A stretch of 64,000 bases of DNA from Pseudomonas sp. S06B 330 (GTDB lineage: Bacteria > Pseudomonadota > Gammaproteobacteria > Pseudomonadales > Pseudomonadaceae). The stretch spans positions 2,538,501 to 2,602,500 of the forward strand of contig NZ_CP088149.1 in NCBI RefSeq assembly GCF_002845275.2, in the 5' to 3' direction. The position numbers were made by a program, and so were the translations under genes. Numbering within the stretch: the stretch's first letter is position 1; every line of letters begins with the position of its first letter. The notes beneath the pieces were generated by a model. That model did not search any database. It saw only the letters and a list, made by a program, of their open reading frames with translations, and had not been told where the DNA came from. This document shows positions 16,224 through 23,288 of this stretch, piece after piece.

Positions 16224-18236
16224 ATGCACAGCACGCTGATCAGAGAGGGTCACAACCAGCTGCACAAGCGCGACGGCAGTCTGGTCGCCTTCGATGCCGA
16301 CAAGATCCGCCAAGCCTTGATCGCCGCCGGCAAGGCCACCGGCGAGTACGCCGAAGCCGAGGCTGATGGCTTGCTCGCGGCAGTATTGGCCCACCTGGAG
16401 GGCTACTCACGGCTCCACGTCGAGCAGATTCAGGACCGGGTCGAGCGGGTGCTGATGGACGCCGGCCACTTCCTTTCGTTACGCGCCTACATCGTCTACC
16501 GCGAACAACACGGACGCCTGCGCCGCGACCGCAAAACCCTGGTCGAGGTTGCCGCGTCGATGAATGAATACCTCAACCGTGAAGACTGGCGGGTCCAGGC
16601 CAATGCCAATCAGGGTTATTCTCTCGGTGGGCTGGTGCTCAACGTGTCCGGCAAGGTCACTGCCAACTACTGGCTGGACGAGGTCTACAGCGAAGCCATC
16701 GGCCTTGCCCACCGCGAGGCCGACCTGCATATCCATGACCTGGACATGCTCGCCGGCTATTGCGCCGGCTGGTCACTGCGTACGCTGCTGCACGAAGGCC
16801 TCAACGGCGTACCCGGACGGGTTGAAGCCGGTCCACCCAAACACTTGAGCAGCGCCCTTGGGCAGATGGTCAATTTTCTCGGCACGCTGCAGAACGAGTG
16901 GGCCGGAGCCCAGGCCTTCAGTTCGTTCGACACCTACCTGGCCCCCTATGTACGCAAGGACCGGCTCAGTTACGAAGAGGTGCGCCAGGCGATTCAGGAG
17001 TTTATCTACAACCTCAACGTGCCCTCACGCTGGGGCACCCAGACGCCCTTTACCAACTTGACCTTCGATTGGGTCTGCCCGGAGGATCTACGCGAACAGA
17101 TCCCGGTGGTCGGCGGCGAAGAAATGCCCTTTGCCTATGGTGAGCTGCAGGCCGAGATGGACCTGCTCAACCGTGCCTACATCGAGGTGATGCAGGCGGG
17201 CGATGCCAAGGGACGAGTGTTCACCTTTCCGATTCCGACCTACAACATCACCCACGATTTTCCCTGGGACAGCGACAACGCCGAGCGCCTGTTCGAGATG
17301 ACCGCTCGCTACGGTCTGCCGTATTTCCAGAACTTCCTCAATTCCGACATGTTGCCCAATCAAGTGCGTTCGATGTGCTGTCGCTTGCAGCTGGATGTGC
17401 GCGAATTGCTCAAGCGCGGTGGGGGCTTGTTCGGTTCGGCAGAGCAGACTGGTTCTCTGGGCGTGGTGACCATTAACTGCGCCCGTCTGGGCTACTTGTA
17501 CCGGGGCGATAGCAGCGGCCTGCTGCAGCGCCTGGACATGCTGATGGAACTTGCCAAGGAGAGCCTGGAGGTCAAGCGCAAGGTGATCCAGCATCACATG
17601 GATGCCGGCTTGTACCCGTACACCAAGCGCTACCTGGGCACCCTGCGCAATCATTTCTCCACCATCGGCGTCAACGGCCTGCATGAAATGCTGCGCAATT
17701 TCAGCGACGAGCAGATGGGCCTGCACACGGAGCAGGGGCGGCGCTTTGTCGCCAATCTGCTGGATCATGTACGCGCCACCCTGGTGCGTTTCCAGGAGGA
17801 AACCGGCCACCTGTACAACCTCGAAGCGACACCGGCAGAAGGCACGACCTACCGCTTTGCCAAAGAGGACCTCAAGCGCTTCCCCGACATCCTTCAGGCC
17901 GGTTGCAGCCAGGCACCGTACTACACCAACTCTTCGCAATTGCCGGTGGGCTACACCGATGACCCGTTCGAGGCGCTGGAGCTGCAGGATGAACTGCAAT
18001 GCAAGTACACCGGCGGTACGGTGCTGCACCTGTACATGGCTGAGCGGATTTCTTCGGCCCAGGCCTGCAAGCAACTGGTGCGCAAAGCCCTGGGACGCTT
18101 TCGCCTGCCTTACCTGACCATCACCCCGACTTTTTCCATCTGCCCGGTACACGGCTACCTGGATGGCGAACACGAGTTCTGCCCCAAATGCGATGAAGCG
18201 CTGTTGCTGGCGCAGCAGGCCGGCAGTGTTCACTGA
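16224..18236 (+). CDS. nrdD: Anaerobic (class III) ribonucleoside-triphosphate reductase, catalytic part lacking the glycyl-radical end
   Basis: A 670-residue NrdD that reduces NTPs to dNTPs without oxygen. An ATP-cone (about 10-100, HKRDGSLVAFDADKIRQAL) gives allosteric control. The ten-stranded barrel follows, with cysteines in RSMCCRLQL and TINCARLGY. A C-terminal zinc finger has C640, H643, C653 and C656 (CPVHGYLDG; FCPKC). The reading frame stops only 14 residues after the last zinc ligand. The family's terminal RVxGY motif with the radical glycine is therefore missing from this polypeptide; it is encoded by the separate small gene at 18269-18436. ATG 16224 has GGAGGG upstream. Expression is probably anaerobic through the Anr/Dnr box and repressed through the NrdR boxes. 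Confidence 0.93.
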   Translation: MHSTLIREGHNQLHKRDGSLVAFDADKIRQALIAAGKATGEYAEAEADGLLAAVLAHLEGYSRLHVEQIQDRVERVLMDAGHFLSLRAYIVYREQHGRLRRDRKTLVEVAASMNEYLNREDWRVQANANQGYSLGGLVLNVSGKVTANYWLDEVYSEAIGLAHREADLHIHDLDMLAGYCAGWSLRTLLHEGLNGVPGRVEAGPPKHLSSALGQMVNFLGTLQNEWAGAQAFSSFDTYLAPYVRKDRLSYEEVRQAIQEFIYNLNVPSRWGTQTPFTNLTFDWVCPEDLREQIPVVGGEEMPFAYGELQAEMDLLNRAYIEVMQAGDAKGRVFTFPIPTYNITHDFPWDSDNAERLFEMTARYGLPYFQNFLNSDMLPNQVRSMCCRLQLDVRELLKRGGGLFGSAEQTGSLGVVTINCARLGYLYRGDSSGLLQRLDMLMELAKESLEVKRKVIQHHMDAGLYPYTKRYLGTLRNHFSTIGVNGLHEMLRNFSDEQMGLHTEQGRRFVANLLDHVRATLVRFQEETGHLYNLEATPAEGTTYRFAKEDLKRFPDILQAGCSQAPYYTNSSQLPVGYTDDPFEALELQDELQCKYTGGTVLHLYMAERISSAQACKQLVRKALGRFRLPYLTITPTFSICPVHGYLDGEHEFCPKCDEALLLAQQAGSVH

Positions 18237-18268
18237 TGTCGTTTTTCTCAACCGCAAGGAGCTAGATC

Positions 18269-18436
18269 ATGACTGCACAACAAACCCTGCCTGTGGCACA
18301 ACGTCAACGCTGCGAAGTCTGGACCCGGGTGATGGGTTATCACCGCCCGGTCTCGGCATTCAACCCGGGCAAACAGTCCGAGCACGCTGAGCGCCAACAT
18401 TTCAATGAACCCACGGCAGCAGTTGGGGATCAATGA
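18269..18436 (+). CDS. Detached glycyl-radical domain of anaerobic ribonucleotide reductase (55 residues)
   Basis: A 55-residue protein whose centre (residues 14-45) reads as the C-terminal glycyl-radical segment of class III reductases: CEVWTRVMGYHRPVSAFNPG, then KQSEHAERQHF. G23 in RVMGY aligns with the radical glycine. It has its own ribosome site (AAGGAG at 18255-18260, 8 bases before ATG) and starts 32 bp after the nrdD stop, in a different frame. Readthrough of the nrdD stop therefore could not join them. Its stop overlaps the nrdG start (ATGA). The inferred role is to dock on NrdD and carry the radical generated by NrdG, as the spare-part protein YfiD/GrcA does for pyruvate formate-lyase. 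Confidence 0.88.
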   Translation: MTAQQTLPVAQRQRCEVWTRVMGYHRPVSAFNPGKQSEHAERQHFNEPTAAVGDQ

Positions 18437-19128
18437 GCCGACAACTGCGGGTCGGGGGCATGGTGCCCCTGACCACCCTCGACTACCCCGGCAAGTTGGC
18501 CTGTGTGTTGTTTTGCCAGGGCTGTGCCTGGCGTTGCCGGTACTGCCACAACCCGCAGCTGATCCCGCCGCGCGGCAGTCAAGAAATCACCTGGCAACAG
18601 GTGCTGGCGTTCCTTGAGCGCCGCCAGGGCCTGCTTGATGCGGTGGTGTTCAGCGGCGGCGAAGCCACCTTGCAGGACAGCCTGCCTGAGGCCATGGCCC
18701 AAGTGCGACAGCTGGGCTTTGGCGTTGGCTTGCACAGTGCCGGCATCAAGCCGGCTGCTTTCGCCCGGGCGTTGCCGGGGGCCGATTGGGTCGGTTTTGA
18801 CGTCAAGGCCCTGGCCGACGAATGCGCGTTGATTACTCGGGTCCAGGGCAGCGGTGTCGCCAACTGGCGCAGCCTGGAGTTACTGCTGGCCAGTGGTGTG
18901 GAATATGAGTGCCGGACAACCGTGCATTGGCAATTGATCGATCCGCCACGGCTATTGATCCTGGCCCAGCGCTTGAGTGAGCGTGGGGTCAAGCATTTCG
19001 TCGTTCAGCACGTGCGCACGGCAACCATGCTTGATGTCGACTTGCCAAGGGGGGCAACCCAGCACGGGCTGCCTGTGCTGTGGGACACCCTCAGCAGGTT
19101 GTTTACCACCTTTGAGCTGCGCGGCTAG
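18433..19128 (+). CDS. nrdG: Anaerobic ribonucleotide reductase activating enzyme NrdG
   Basis: A 231-residue radical SAM activase. The CxxxCxxC cluster motif is CAWRCRYC (following FCQG), and the protein begins with GGMVPLTTLDYPGKLACVLF, typical of the longer NrdG group. The FSGGEATLQ box binds SAM. It removes a hydrogen atom from the glycine of the reductase; here that glycine is on the small protein encoded just upstream, with which it overlaps by 4 nt. The operon order nrdD - radical subunit - nrdG therefore delivers all three parts together. Confidence 0.95.
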   Translation: MSRQLRVGGMVPLTTLDYPGKLACVLFCQGCAWRCRYCHNPQLIPPRGSQEITWQQVLAFLERRQGLLDAVVFSGGEATLQDSLPEAMAQVRQLGFGVGLHSAGIKPAAFARALPGADWVGFDVKALADECALITRVQGSGVANWRSLELLLASGVEYECRTTVHWQLIDPPRLLILAQRLSERGVKHFVVQHVRTATMLDVDLPRGATQHGLPVLWDTLSRLFTTFELRG

Positions 19129-19158
19129 CCGTTGAGTCGTAACCGGCTTTAACGGCTA
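19126..19158. terminator. Inverted repeat between convergent nrdG and ftrD
   Basis: TAGCCGTT (19126-19133) and AACGGCTA (19151-19158) are perfect inverted repeats. The outer TAG on each strand is the stop codon of nrdG (plus) and ftrD (minus) respectively. No uridine run follows, so Rho-independent termination is uncertain. The position suggests a shared bidirectional end structure for the two convergent operons. Confidence 0.45.
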
Positions 19159-20535
19159 CAGCCAACCCCAGAACTGCAACCACCAGCCCGCGCCCACCGC
19201 AGCGATGCTTGTCAGCACGCACAGGCTGGCAGCGCCGCGCCGGGGCAGAGTGACCTTCTGCTCCGTCAGCAGTTGCCAAGCCAGCCATGCGCTCCAGGCC
19301 ATGGCGGCAATCAACAGTGCCGCCCGTGCCGGTTGCACCCAATCAAGCAACAATCCTTCATAGCGCAGCAGTTTCACCGTGGTTGCCGATAAACCGAGGA
19401 ACAGCCCAGCAGCGCCAAGGGGCGTGAGGGTCAGGCTCAACGGCCCATACAGTGCCGGGGTGCCCGCCAGCCGTGCTGCCAGGCGTAGCAACAGCCACAA
19501 ACAGCCGCCCAACAACAGCGCAGTAGCACCCAAGTACAGGCTGATGCTCAAGCCGTCGAGCCAACTGAAACTGTCGTTGAGTTGTGGGTAGTGGGTCAGC
19601 AGCCACCAGGGCGCATTGTCTTCCAGCGGCCAGAACACATCGTGGGCTACCAGCCACTGCGCCAGGGACTGTTTGAGGGCGATGAACCATGGGCTGACGG
19701 TCCACTGAAAGGCGCCCATTGCCAGGCCGATGACGCCGAACAGCAGCAAGCGGCTATCCCAGGGCGAAGGGGCTCGGTTGACTGACTGCAGGATCTCCTG
19801 ATTGCCCGAACGGGCGATCAGCTGTACAGCGCCACGTTGCCCGCTGCAGCGGCCGCAGGCGTGGCATTCACTGGCGCCTTGCAGGCGACGAATATCCAGT
19901 AGCGGCGCGCAGTTGGGTGCAGGCAGGCGCGGTGCGGCGTTGTCCTTCCAGCGCTGTTCGTCGACCCGAAAATGTACCGGTGCCAGGCGGGCGAGCAGGG
20001 CGAAGACGCCACTGACCGGGCACAGGTATCGGCACCACACACGTTTGCCGCGGGCATACAGTAAACCGATGCCGATGGCCGCCACGGTCGAACCGCCGAG
20101 AATCAGCAGGGCGGCCTGTGCGTAGTCGTAGACGCTGATCAGTTGGCCGTAGAGAGTGGTCAGGCAGAACGCCAGGGTCGGCCAGCCGCCCCAGCGCATC
20201 CAGCGCGGTACGCCCATGCCCTTGCCATAGTGGCTGGCCCATTCACTCAGGGAACCTTCCGGGCACAACACGCCGCACCACAGCCGCCCGAACAGCACGA
20301 TCGACAGCAGCACGAACGGCCACCAGATGCCCCAGAACAGGAACTGCGCGAACAGGGTCAGGTTGTCCAGCATCCGGGCCTGGCTGCCTGGCAACGGCAG
20401 CAGGGCCGGGAGTACCAGCAGTAGGGCGTAGAACAGCACAACCGTCCACTGCAGTGTGCGGATCACACCTGCGTGGCGGCGCATGCCATCCCCCAGGCGT
20501 TGCAACCAGCGATTGTGCAGACTCAGGCTGGGCAT
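19156..20535 (-). CDS. ftrD: Membrane polyferredoxin of the Ftr iron uptake system (FtrD-like, NapH/CcoG-related)
   Basis: A 459-residue membrane protein with about 9-10 helices. Two CxxxCP motifs face the cytoplasm (CGVLCPEG near residue 87; CRYLCPVSG near 185), and a further CxxCxxC group sits near 235 (CHACGRC). This is the NapH/CcoG-type ferredoxin-like membrane fold. In Bordetella FtrABCD, FtrD is proposed to accept the electron released when ferrous iron is oxidised by the FtrB/FtrC pair. The ATG at 20535 is chosen; it overlaps the end of the permease gene by 13 nt, and the longer upstream frame lies in the permease gene. Confidence 0.8.
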   Translation of the reverse strand: MPSLSLHNRWLQRLGDGMRRHAGVIRTLQWTVVLFYALLLVLPALLPLPGSQARMLDNLTLFAQFLFWGIWWPFVLLSIVLFGRLWCGVLCPEGSLSEWASHYGKGMGVPRWMRWGGWPTLAFCLTTLYGQLISVYDYAQAALLILGGSTVAAIGIGLLYARGKRVWCRYLCPVSGVFALLARLAPVHFRVDEQRWKDNAAPRLPAPNCAPLLDIRRLQGASECHACGRCSGQRGAVQLIARSGNQEILQSVNRAPSPWDSRLLLFGVIGLAMGAFQWTVSPWFIALKQSLAQWLVAHDVFWPLEDNAPWWLLTHYPQLNDSFSWLDGLSISLYLGATALLLGGCLWLLLRLAARLAGTPALYGPLSLTLTPLGAAGLFLGLSATTVKLLRYEGLLLDWVQPARAALLIAAMAWSAWLAWQLLTEQKVTLPRRGAASLCVLTSIAAVGAGWWLQFWGWL

Positions 20536-21377
20536 GGGGCCGTGCCTGTTTTGCGCTGGATCAGCCAGCTCCCCACGCTCAGCCAGTAGCCGCACAGAAC
20601 GAGCAGAGTCAAGGTACTGGGCGCGGCCCGGTAACCGGCGACAGCGGCGAAAAAGGCGCCCAGGCCCTGGCTGTCGCTGAGCAGCGCGCTGCTGTCCCAT
20701 AGGGCATCACCGACCAGGGTGTAGGCCATTTCCGGCAACTCCATGGCCAGCAACTGCCCGCCGATCCGTTCCGCGGCGCTGACCAGCAAGGCTGAGCCGA
20801 GCAACAGCAAAACCGCCTCACTCAGGCCAAAGAAGCGTCGCCAGGAAATCAGGCGCCGACTGCTGTGCAGCAGGGCAACGGTCAGCCCCGACAACAACAG
20901 TCCGGCGATGCCTCCGATAGCAAACAGTCCCCGTTGTTCGCCGTGCAGGCGTGCCCCGGCGCCATAGAGAAAGACCACTGTTTCACTGCCTTCACGGCTG
21001 ACCGCCAGCATCGCCAGCAGCAACAGACCGACACCGCCTTGACGGGCCAGTTGTTGGTCGGCGTGACGCCTCAGGTCGTCTTTGAGCGTGTGCGCATGGC
21101 GGTGCATCCAGCCGACCATTTGCACCATCAGCAGGCTGGCCAGTAACGCCAGGACCGCCTGGAACCATTCGCTGGCACTGCCACTCATGGCTTCACCGGC
21201 AAACAGGATTAACACCGCCAGTAACGCCGAGAGCAACACACCCAAGGCGACGCCTGCCCACAGAAAATTGAGCAGACGCTCGGCGCGCGCCTGCTGGCTG
21301 GCCCAGGCCTGGAGAATGCCTATTACCAGCAGGGCCTCGACGCTTTCGCGCCAGACGATAAACAGTGCTTGATTCAT
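20523..21377 (-). CDS. ftrC: FTR1-family high-affinity iron permease (FtrC-like)
   Basis: A 284-residue permease with seven predicted membrane helices. Two REXXE-type iron-binding motifs are present: RESVE at residues 10-14 and REGSE near 130. These glutamates bind ferric iron during coupled oxidation and permeation in the Ftr1/EfeU family. The start at 21377 has a clear AAGGAG; an in-frame ATG further upstream lacks one. Context is P19 protein, cupredoxin and polyferredoxin, so this is the FtrABCD/FetMP-like branch rather than EfeUOB. Confidence 0.9.
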   Translation of the reverse strand: MNQALFIVWRESVEALLVIGILQAWASQQARAERLLNFLWAGVALGVLLSALLAVLILFAGEAMSGSASEWFQAVLALLASLLMVQMVGWMHRHAHTLKDDLRRHADQQLARQGGVGLLLLAMLAVSREGSETVVFLYGAGARLHGEQRGLFAIGGIAGLLLSGLTVALLHSSRRLISWRRFFGLSEAVLLLLGSALLVSAAERIGGQLLAMELPEMAYTLVGDALWDSSALLSDSQGLGAFFAAVAGYRAAPSTLTLLVLCGYWLSVGSWLIQRKTGTAPCPA

Positions 21378-21398
21378 GATCACTCCTTGCACCTGCGG

Positions 21399-21776
21399 CT
21401 AGTGCGCGAGGATGGCGCCTTCGGGCAGTTGCGGATTGAATTCGTCGAAGAACGGATAGCGTCCAGGCCTCAGCGGATGAATGACCACGAAGGTGGTCAC
21501 CCCCGGCGACAGCACTTTTTCCACGCGCAGCGGCGTGCTTTCGAACTCGGCCGGGCCTTCACCCTGGTTCTTCAGCACGATCTTGAAACGCTGGCCGGCC
21601 GCGACTTCAAGCACCGCGGGGGTGAAATGACCGTCGCGCAGGATCAGTTCATAAGTGGGCAGCGGCGCCGCTGTCAGCGAGGTAGTGGCCCCGACCAGGA
21701 TCAACCAGGTCAGACGCCGGTGGATGCTGGCAAAGCCCTTGCCGCCAGCGTGAGCGGGCAATGGCCGAGCCATCAA
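21399..21776 (-). CDS. ftrB: Periplasmic cupredoxin-fold protein (FtrB-like)
   Basis: A 125-residue exported protein. An N-terminal hydrophobic segment (about 22-37, ending near SLTAAP) is a signal peptide, followed by a cupredoxin-like beta fold (HFTPAVLEVAAGQRFKIVLKN; LRPGRYPFFDEFNP). There is no cysteine, so a classical type 1 copper site is excluded. The family (EfeO-type cupredoxin_1) is proposed to oxidise ferrous iron for the permease. It overlaps ftrA by 4 nt and ends 22 bp before ftrC. Confidence 0.78.
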   Translation of the reverse strand: MMARPLPAHAGGKGFASIHRRLTWLILVGATTSLTAAPLPTYELILRDGHFTPAVLEVAAGQRFKIVLKNQGEGPAEFESTPLRVEKVLSPGVTTFVVIHPLRPGRYPFFDEFNPQLPEGAILAH

Positions 21777-22303
21777 TAGCCGCCTTTCTTGCCAATGCCG
21801 GCATACACGAAGGCGTAGTGCAGTTCGCAGCGTTCAAACCACGGCTCGACGCCGGTCTCCTTATCGGTATGGCGTCCGAGTGAGGCATGACCGTTGGGCG
21901 GCAAGACGGTGAAGGTCAGTTGGTACTTACCCGGTCCTTGCAGTTTTACGTTGTCGCCATAGTGCGGGCCGTCGTTGGCGACCATGGCATGCAAGTCACC
22001 GCTGATCGGGGTGTCGCTGCCTTGCTTTTGCAGGCTGAAGGTTACCCTGAGGTAAGGCACGAAACTGCCCTCCTGAAAGCCTTGGCGGTTGTCCGCCATG
22101 GCACGGATATCGGCTTCGAGGTGGATGTCGGAATCGGCAGTGGCACGCATCATCCCAGCAGGCGCCATTTCGATCGGCTGCAGGTACACCGCACCGACTT
22201 CCAGGCCCGGACACAGTTGCGGTTCGCCGATGGGGTATTCCTTGGCCTGGGCCAGCGGAGTGATCAGGAGTAAGGCAAGTGACAGCGACAAGGGGTTACG
22301 CAT
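21773..22303 (-). CDS. ftrA: Periplasmic iron-binding protein, P19/Tp34 family (FtrA-like)
   Basis: A 176-residue protein with a signal peptide cleaved after LAQA (residue 20). The mature part is the P19/Tp34 immunoglobulin-like domain, with expected metal-binding residues in MAPAGMM, DIHLEADI and VANDGPHYGDN. In Campylobacter P19 and Bordetella FtrA this dimer binds iron and copper and passes iron to the Ftr permease. It is the first gene of the minus-strand operon ftrABCD, downstream of a Fur-box-like sequence. Confidence 0.88.
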   Translation of the reverse strand: MRNPLSLSLALLLITPLAQAKEYPIGEPQLCPGLEVGAVYLQPIEMAPAGMMRATADSDIHLEADIRAMADNRQGFQEGSFVPYLRVTFSLQKQGSDTPISGDLHAMVANDGPHYGDNVKLQGPGKYQLTFTVLPPNGHASLGRHTDKETGVEPWFERCELHYAFVYAGIGKKGGY

Positions 22304-22357
22304 GACGTCTTCCTAGGTGCTGAGGGGAGAGGGCCTGAGTCTAGGAAGGAGTCACGT

Positions 22358-22380
22358 GAATAATAATGATTATTATCAAT
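22358..22380 (-). promoter_or_regulatory. Fur-box-like site of the ftr operon
   Basis: The AT-rich palindromic stretch AATAATAATGATTATTATC lies 55-77 bp before the ftrA start in an otherwise GC-rich region. Read on the minus strand it agrees with about 14 of 19 positions of the Fur consensus GATAATGATAATCATTATC. Iron repression of ftrABCD is inferred. Confidence 0.75.
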
Positions 22381-22500
22381 TTTACCGGCGATACATCAGG
22401 CTCGCCCACGCGTGTTGGCTGTCGTTGATCTGCATCAAGGGAATTGCCCTGGCGGCGCGCTAGGTTTAACGCGTTGCTATCACCACGCTGGGGACATTTT

Positions 22501-22716
22501 ATGGCCAAGCCCTTTCCCATCAACCCCAAGCATCCCGAGCGTATCTGTTGGGGCTGCGACCGCTATTGCGCCACCCATGCGCTGGCCTGCGGCAATGGTG
22601 CCGACCGCACCATGCACCCGGCCGAAATGCTCGGCGACGATTGGTACCTGCATGGCGACTGGGGGATCGAGGCGCCTGCCAACACTGATCCGATAGAAAA
22701 CCAGGGGCCCGGATAG
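22501..22716 (+). CDS. DUF3079 small cysteine-rich protein
   Basis: A 71-residue soluble protein with the pattern ERICWGCDRYC...LACGNG...HPAEMLGDDWYLHGDWG, which is the DUF3079 signature. The four cysteines suggest zinc or iron-sulfur binding. The function is not known. ATG 22501 is chosen because the family starts with MAKxFPxNPKHPERICWGC; the upstream in-frame ATG at 22444 adds arginine-rich sequence not found in the family. Confidence 0.8.
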   Translation: MAKPFPINPKHPERICWGCDRYCATHALACGNGADRTMHPAEMLGDDWYLHGDWGIEAPANTDPIENQGPG

Positions 22717-22746
22717 GTCGATCCCCGGCGATCATTGACGACGGGA

Positions 22747-22995
22747 TCAGAACAGCTGTTGACGCTTGTCCAACTGCTGATCGACTAGCCATTTACCATG
22801 GGCCAGTGACGCATGCTGGGCATTGTCCAGGTCTGCCAGGTACGCCATTTTTAGCGGTAACGGCAGGCGCCGGCTGGTGTGTCCTTCAGGGTCGGTGATC
22901 AGGCAACCGCCAGCAAAGGGGGTAGGGATGCCGTCGTGGGTTTCGACACTGGCGGTGATGGTGTGATTGCGATGCACGCATTGAAGGGTTTTCAT
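22747..22995 (-). CDS. Small hypothetical protein
   Basis: An 82-residue cytoplasmic protein (MKTLQCVHRNHTITASVE...) with no membrane segment and no recognised domain. The central part (GGCLITDPEGH) looks like a short beta-rich fold. The start at 22995 has a GAGAGG ribosome-like site; a longer frame to 23088 lacks one. It is convergent with the DUF3079 gene and 152 bp from the MITE-like element. I cannot name a function. Confidence 0.55.
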   Translation of the reverse strand: MKTLQCVHRNHTITASVETHDGIPTPFAGGCLITDPEGHTSRRLPLPLKMAYLADLDNAQHASLAHGKWLVDQQLDKRQQLF

Positions 22996-23147
22996 CGTCC
23001 TGACCTCTCTGCTGTGGTATCGAACGCTAGTAGTTTTGCATGTTCCTCGCTCAGGGTGCAGGCAGGGCTGCTTTTTCGGGTATACCACAGCAGCGGCCCG
23101 GGGTGGCCCGGACCGACGAACGTGCGGGTTGGGTATTGCGTTGACTA

Positions 23148-23288
23148 GGCTCTGTATGAAAAGTTGTGAGGCGAAGATCAGGCAAGGCGAAAACAGCCGA
23201 GGAAGCGGAGTTTACGGGGTGTAAATGAGCACTCCGAGGCTGTTTTCAACGCAGCATCACCGAGTATCAAGGCTTTTCGTACAGAGCC
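23148..23288. mobile_element. 141-bp MITE-like palindromic element
   Basis: The ends are near-perfect 16-bp inverted repeats, GGCTCTGTATGAAAAG (23148-23163) and CTTTTCGTACAGAGCC (23273-23288), with one mismatch. A second inverted pair GAAAACAGCC / GGCTGTTTTC (23189-23198, 23238-23247) sits at the same 25-bp distance from both ends. The whole element is thus an imperfect palindrome able to fold into a long hairpin. It encodes no transposase, and no clear target duplication is visible. It looks like the two ends of an insertion sequence joined, a miniature element mobilised in trans. It overlaps the 3' end of the neighbouring minus-strand gene. Confidence 0.75.

Noticed and set aside
18234..18271. 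Selenocysteine or stop-codon readthrough joining nrdD to the glycyl-radical domain
   Set aside because: The small gene is in a different frame from nrdD, the nrdD frame meets another stop at once, and the small gene has its own ribosome site and ATG.
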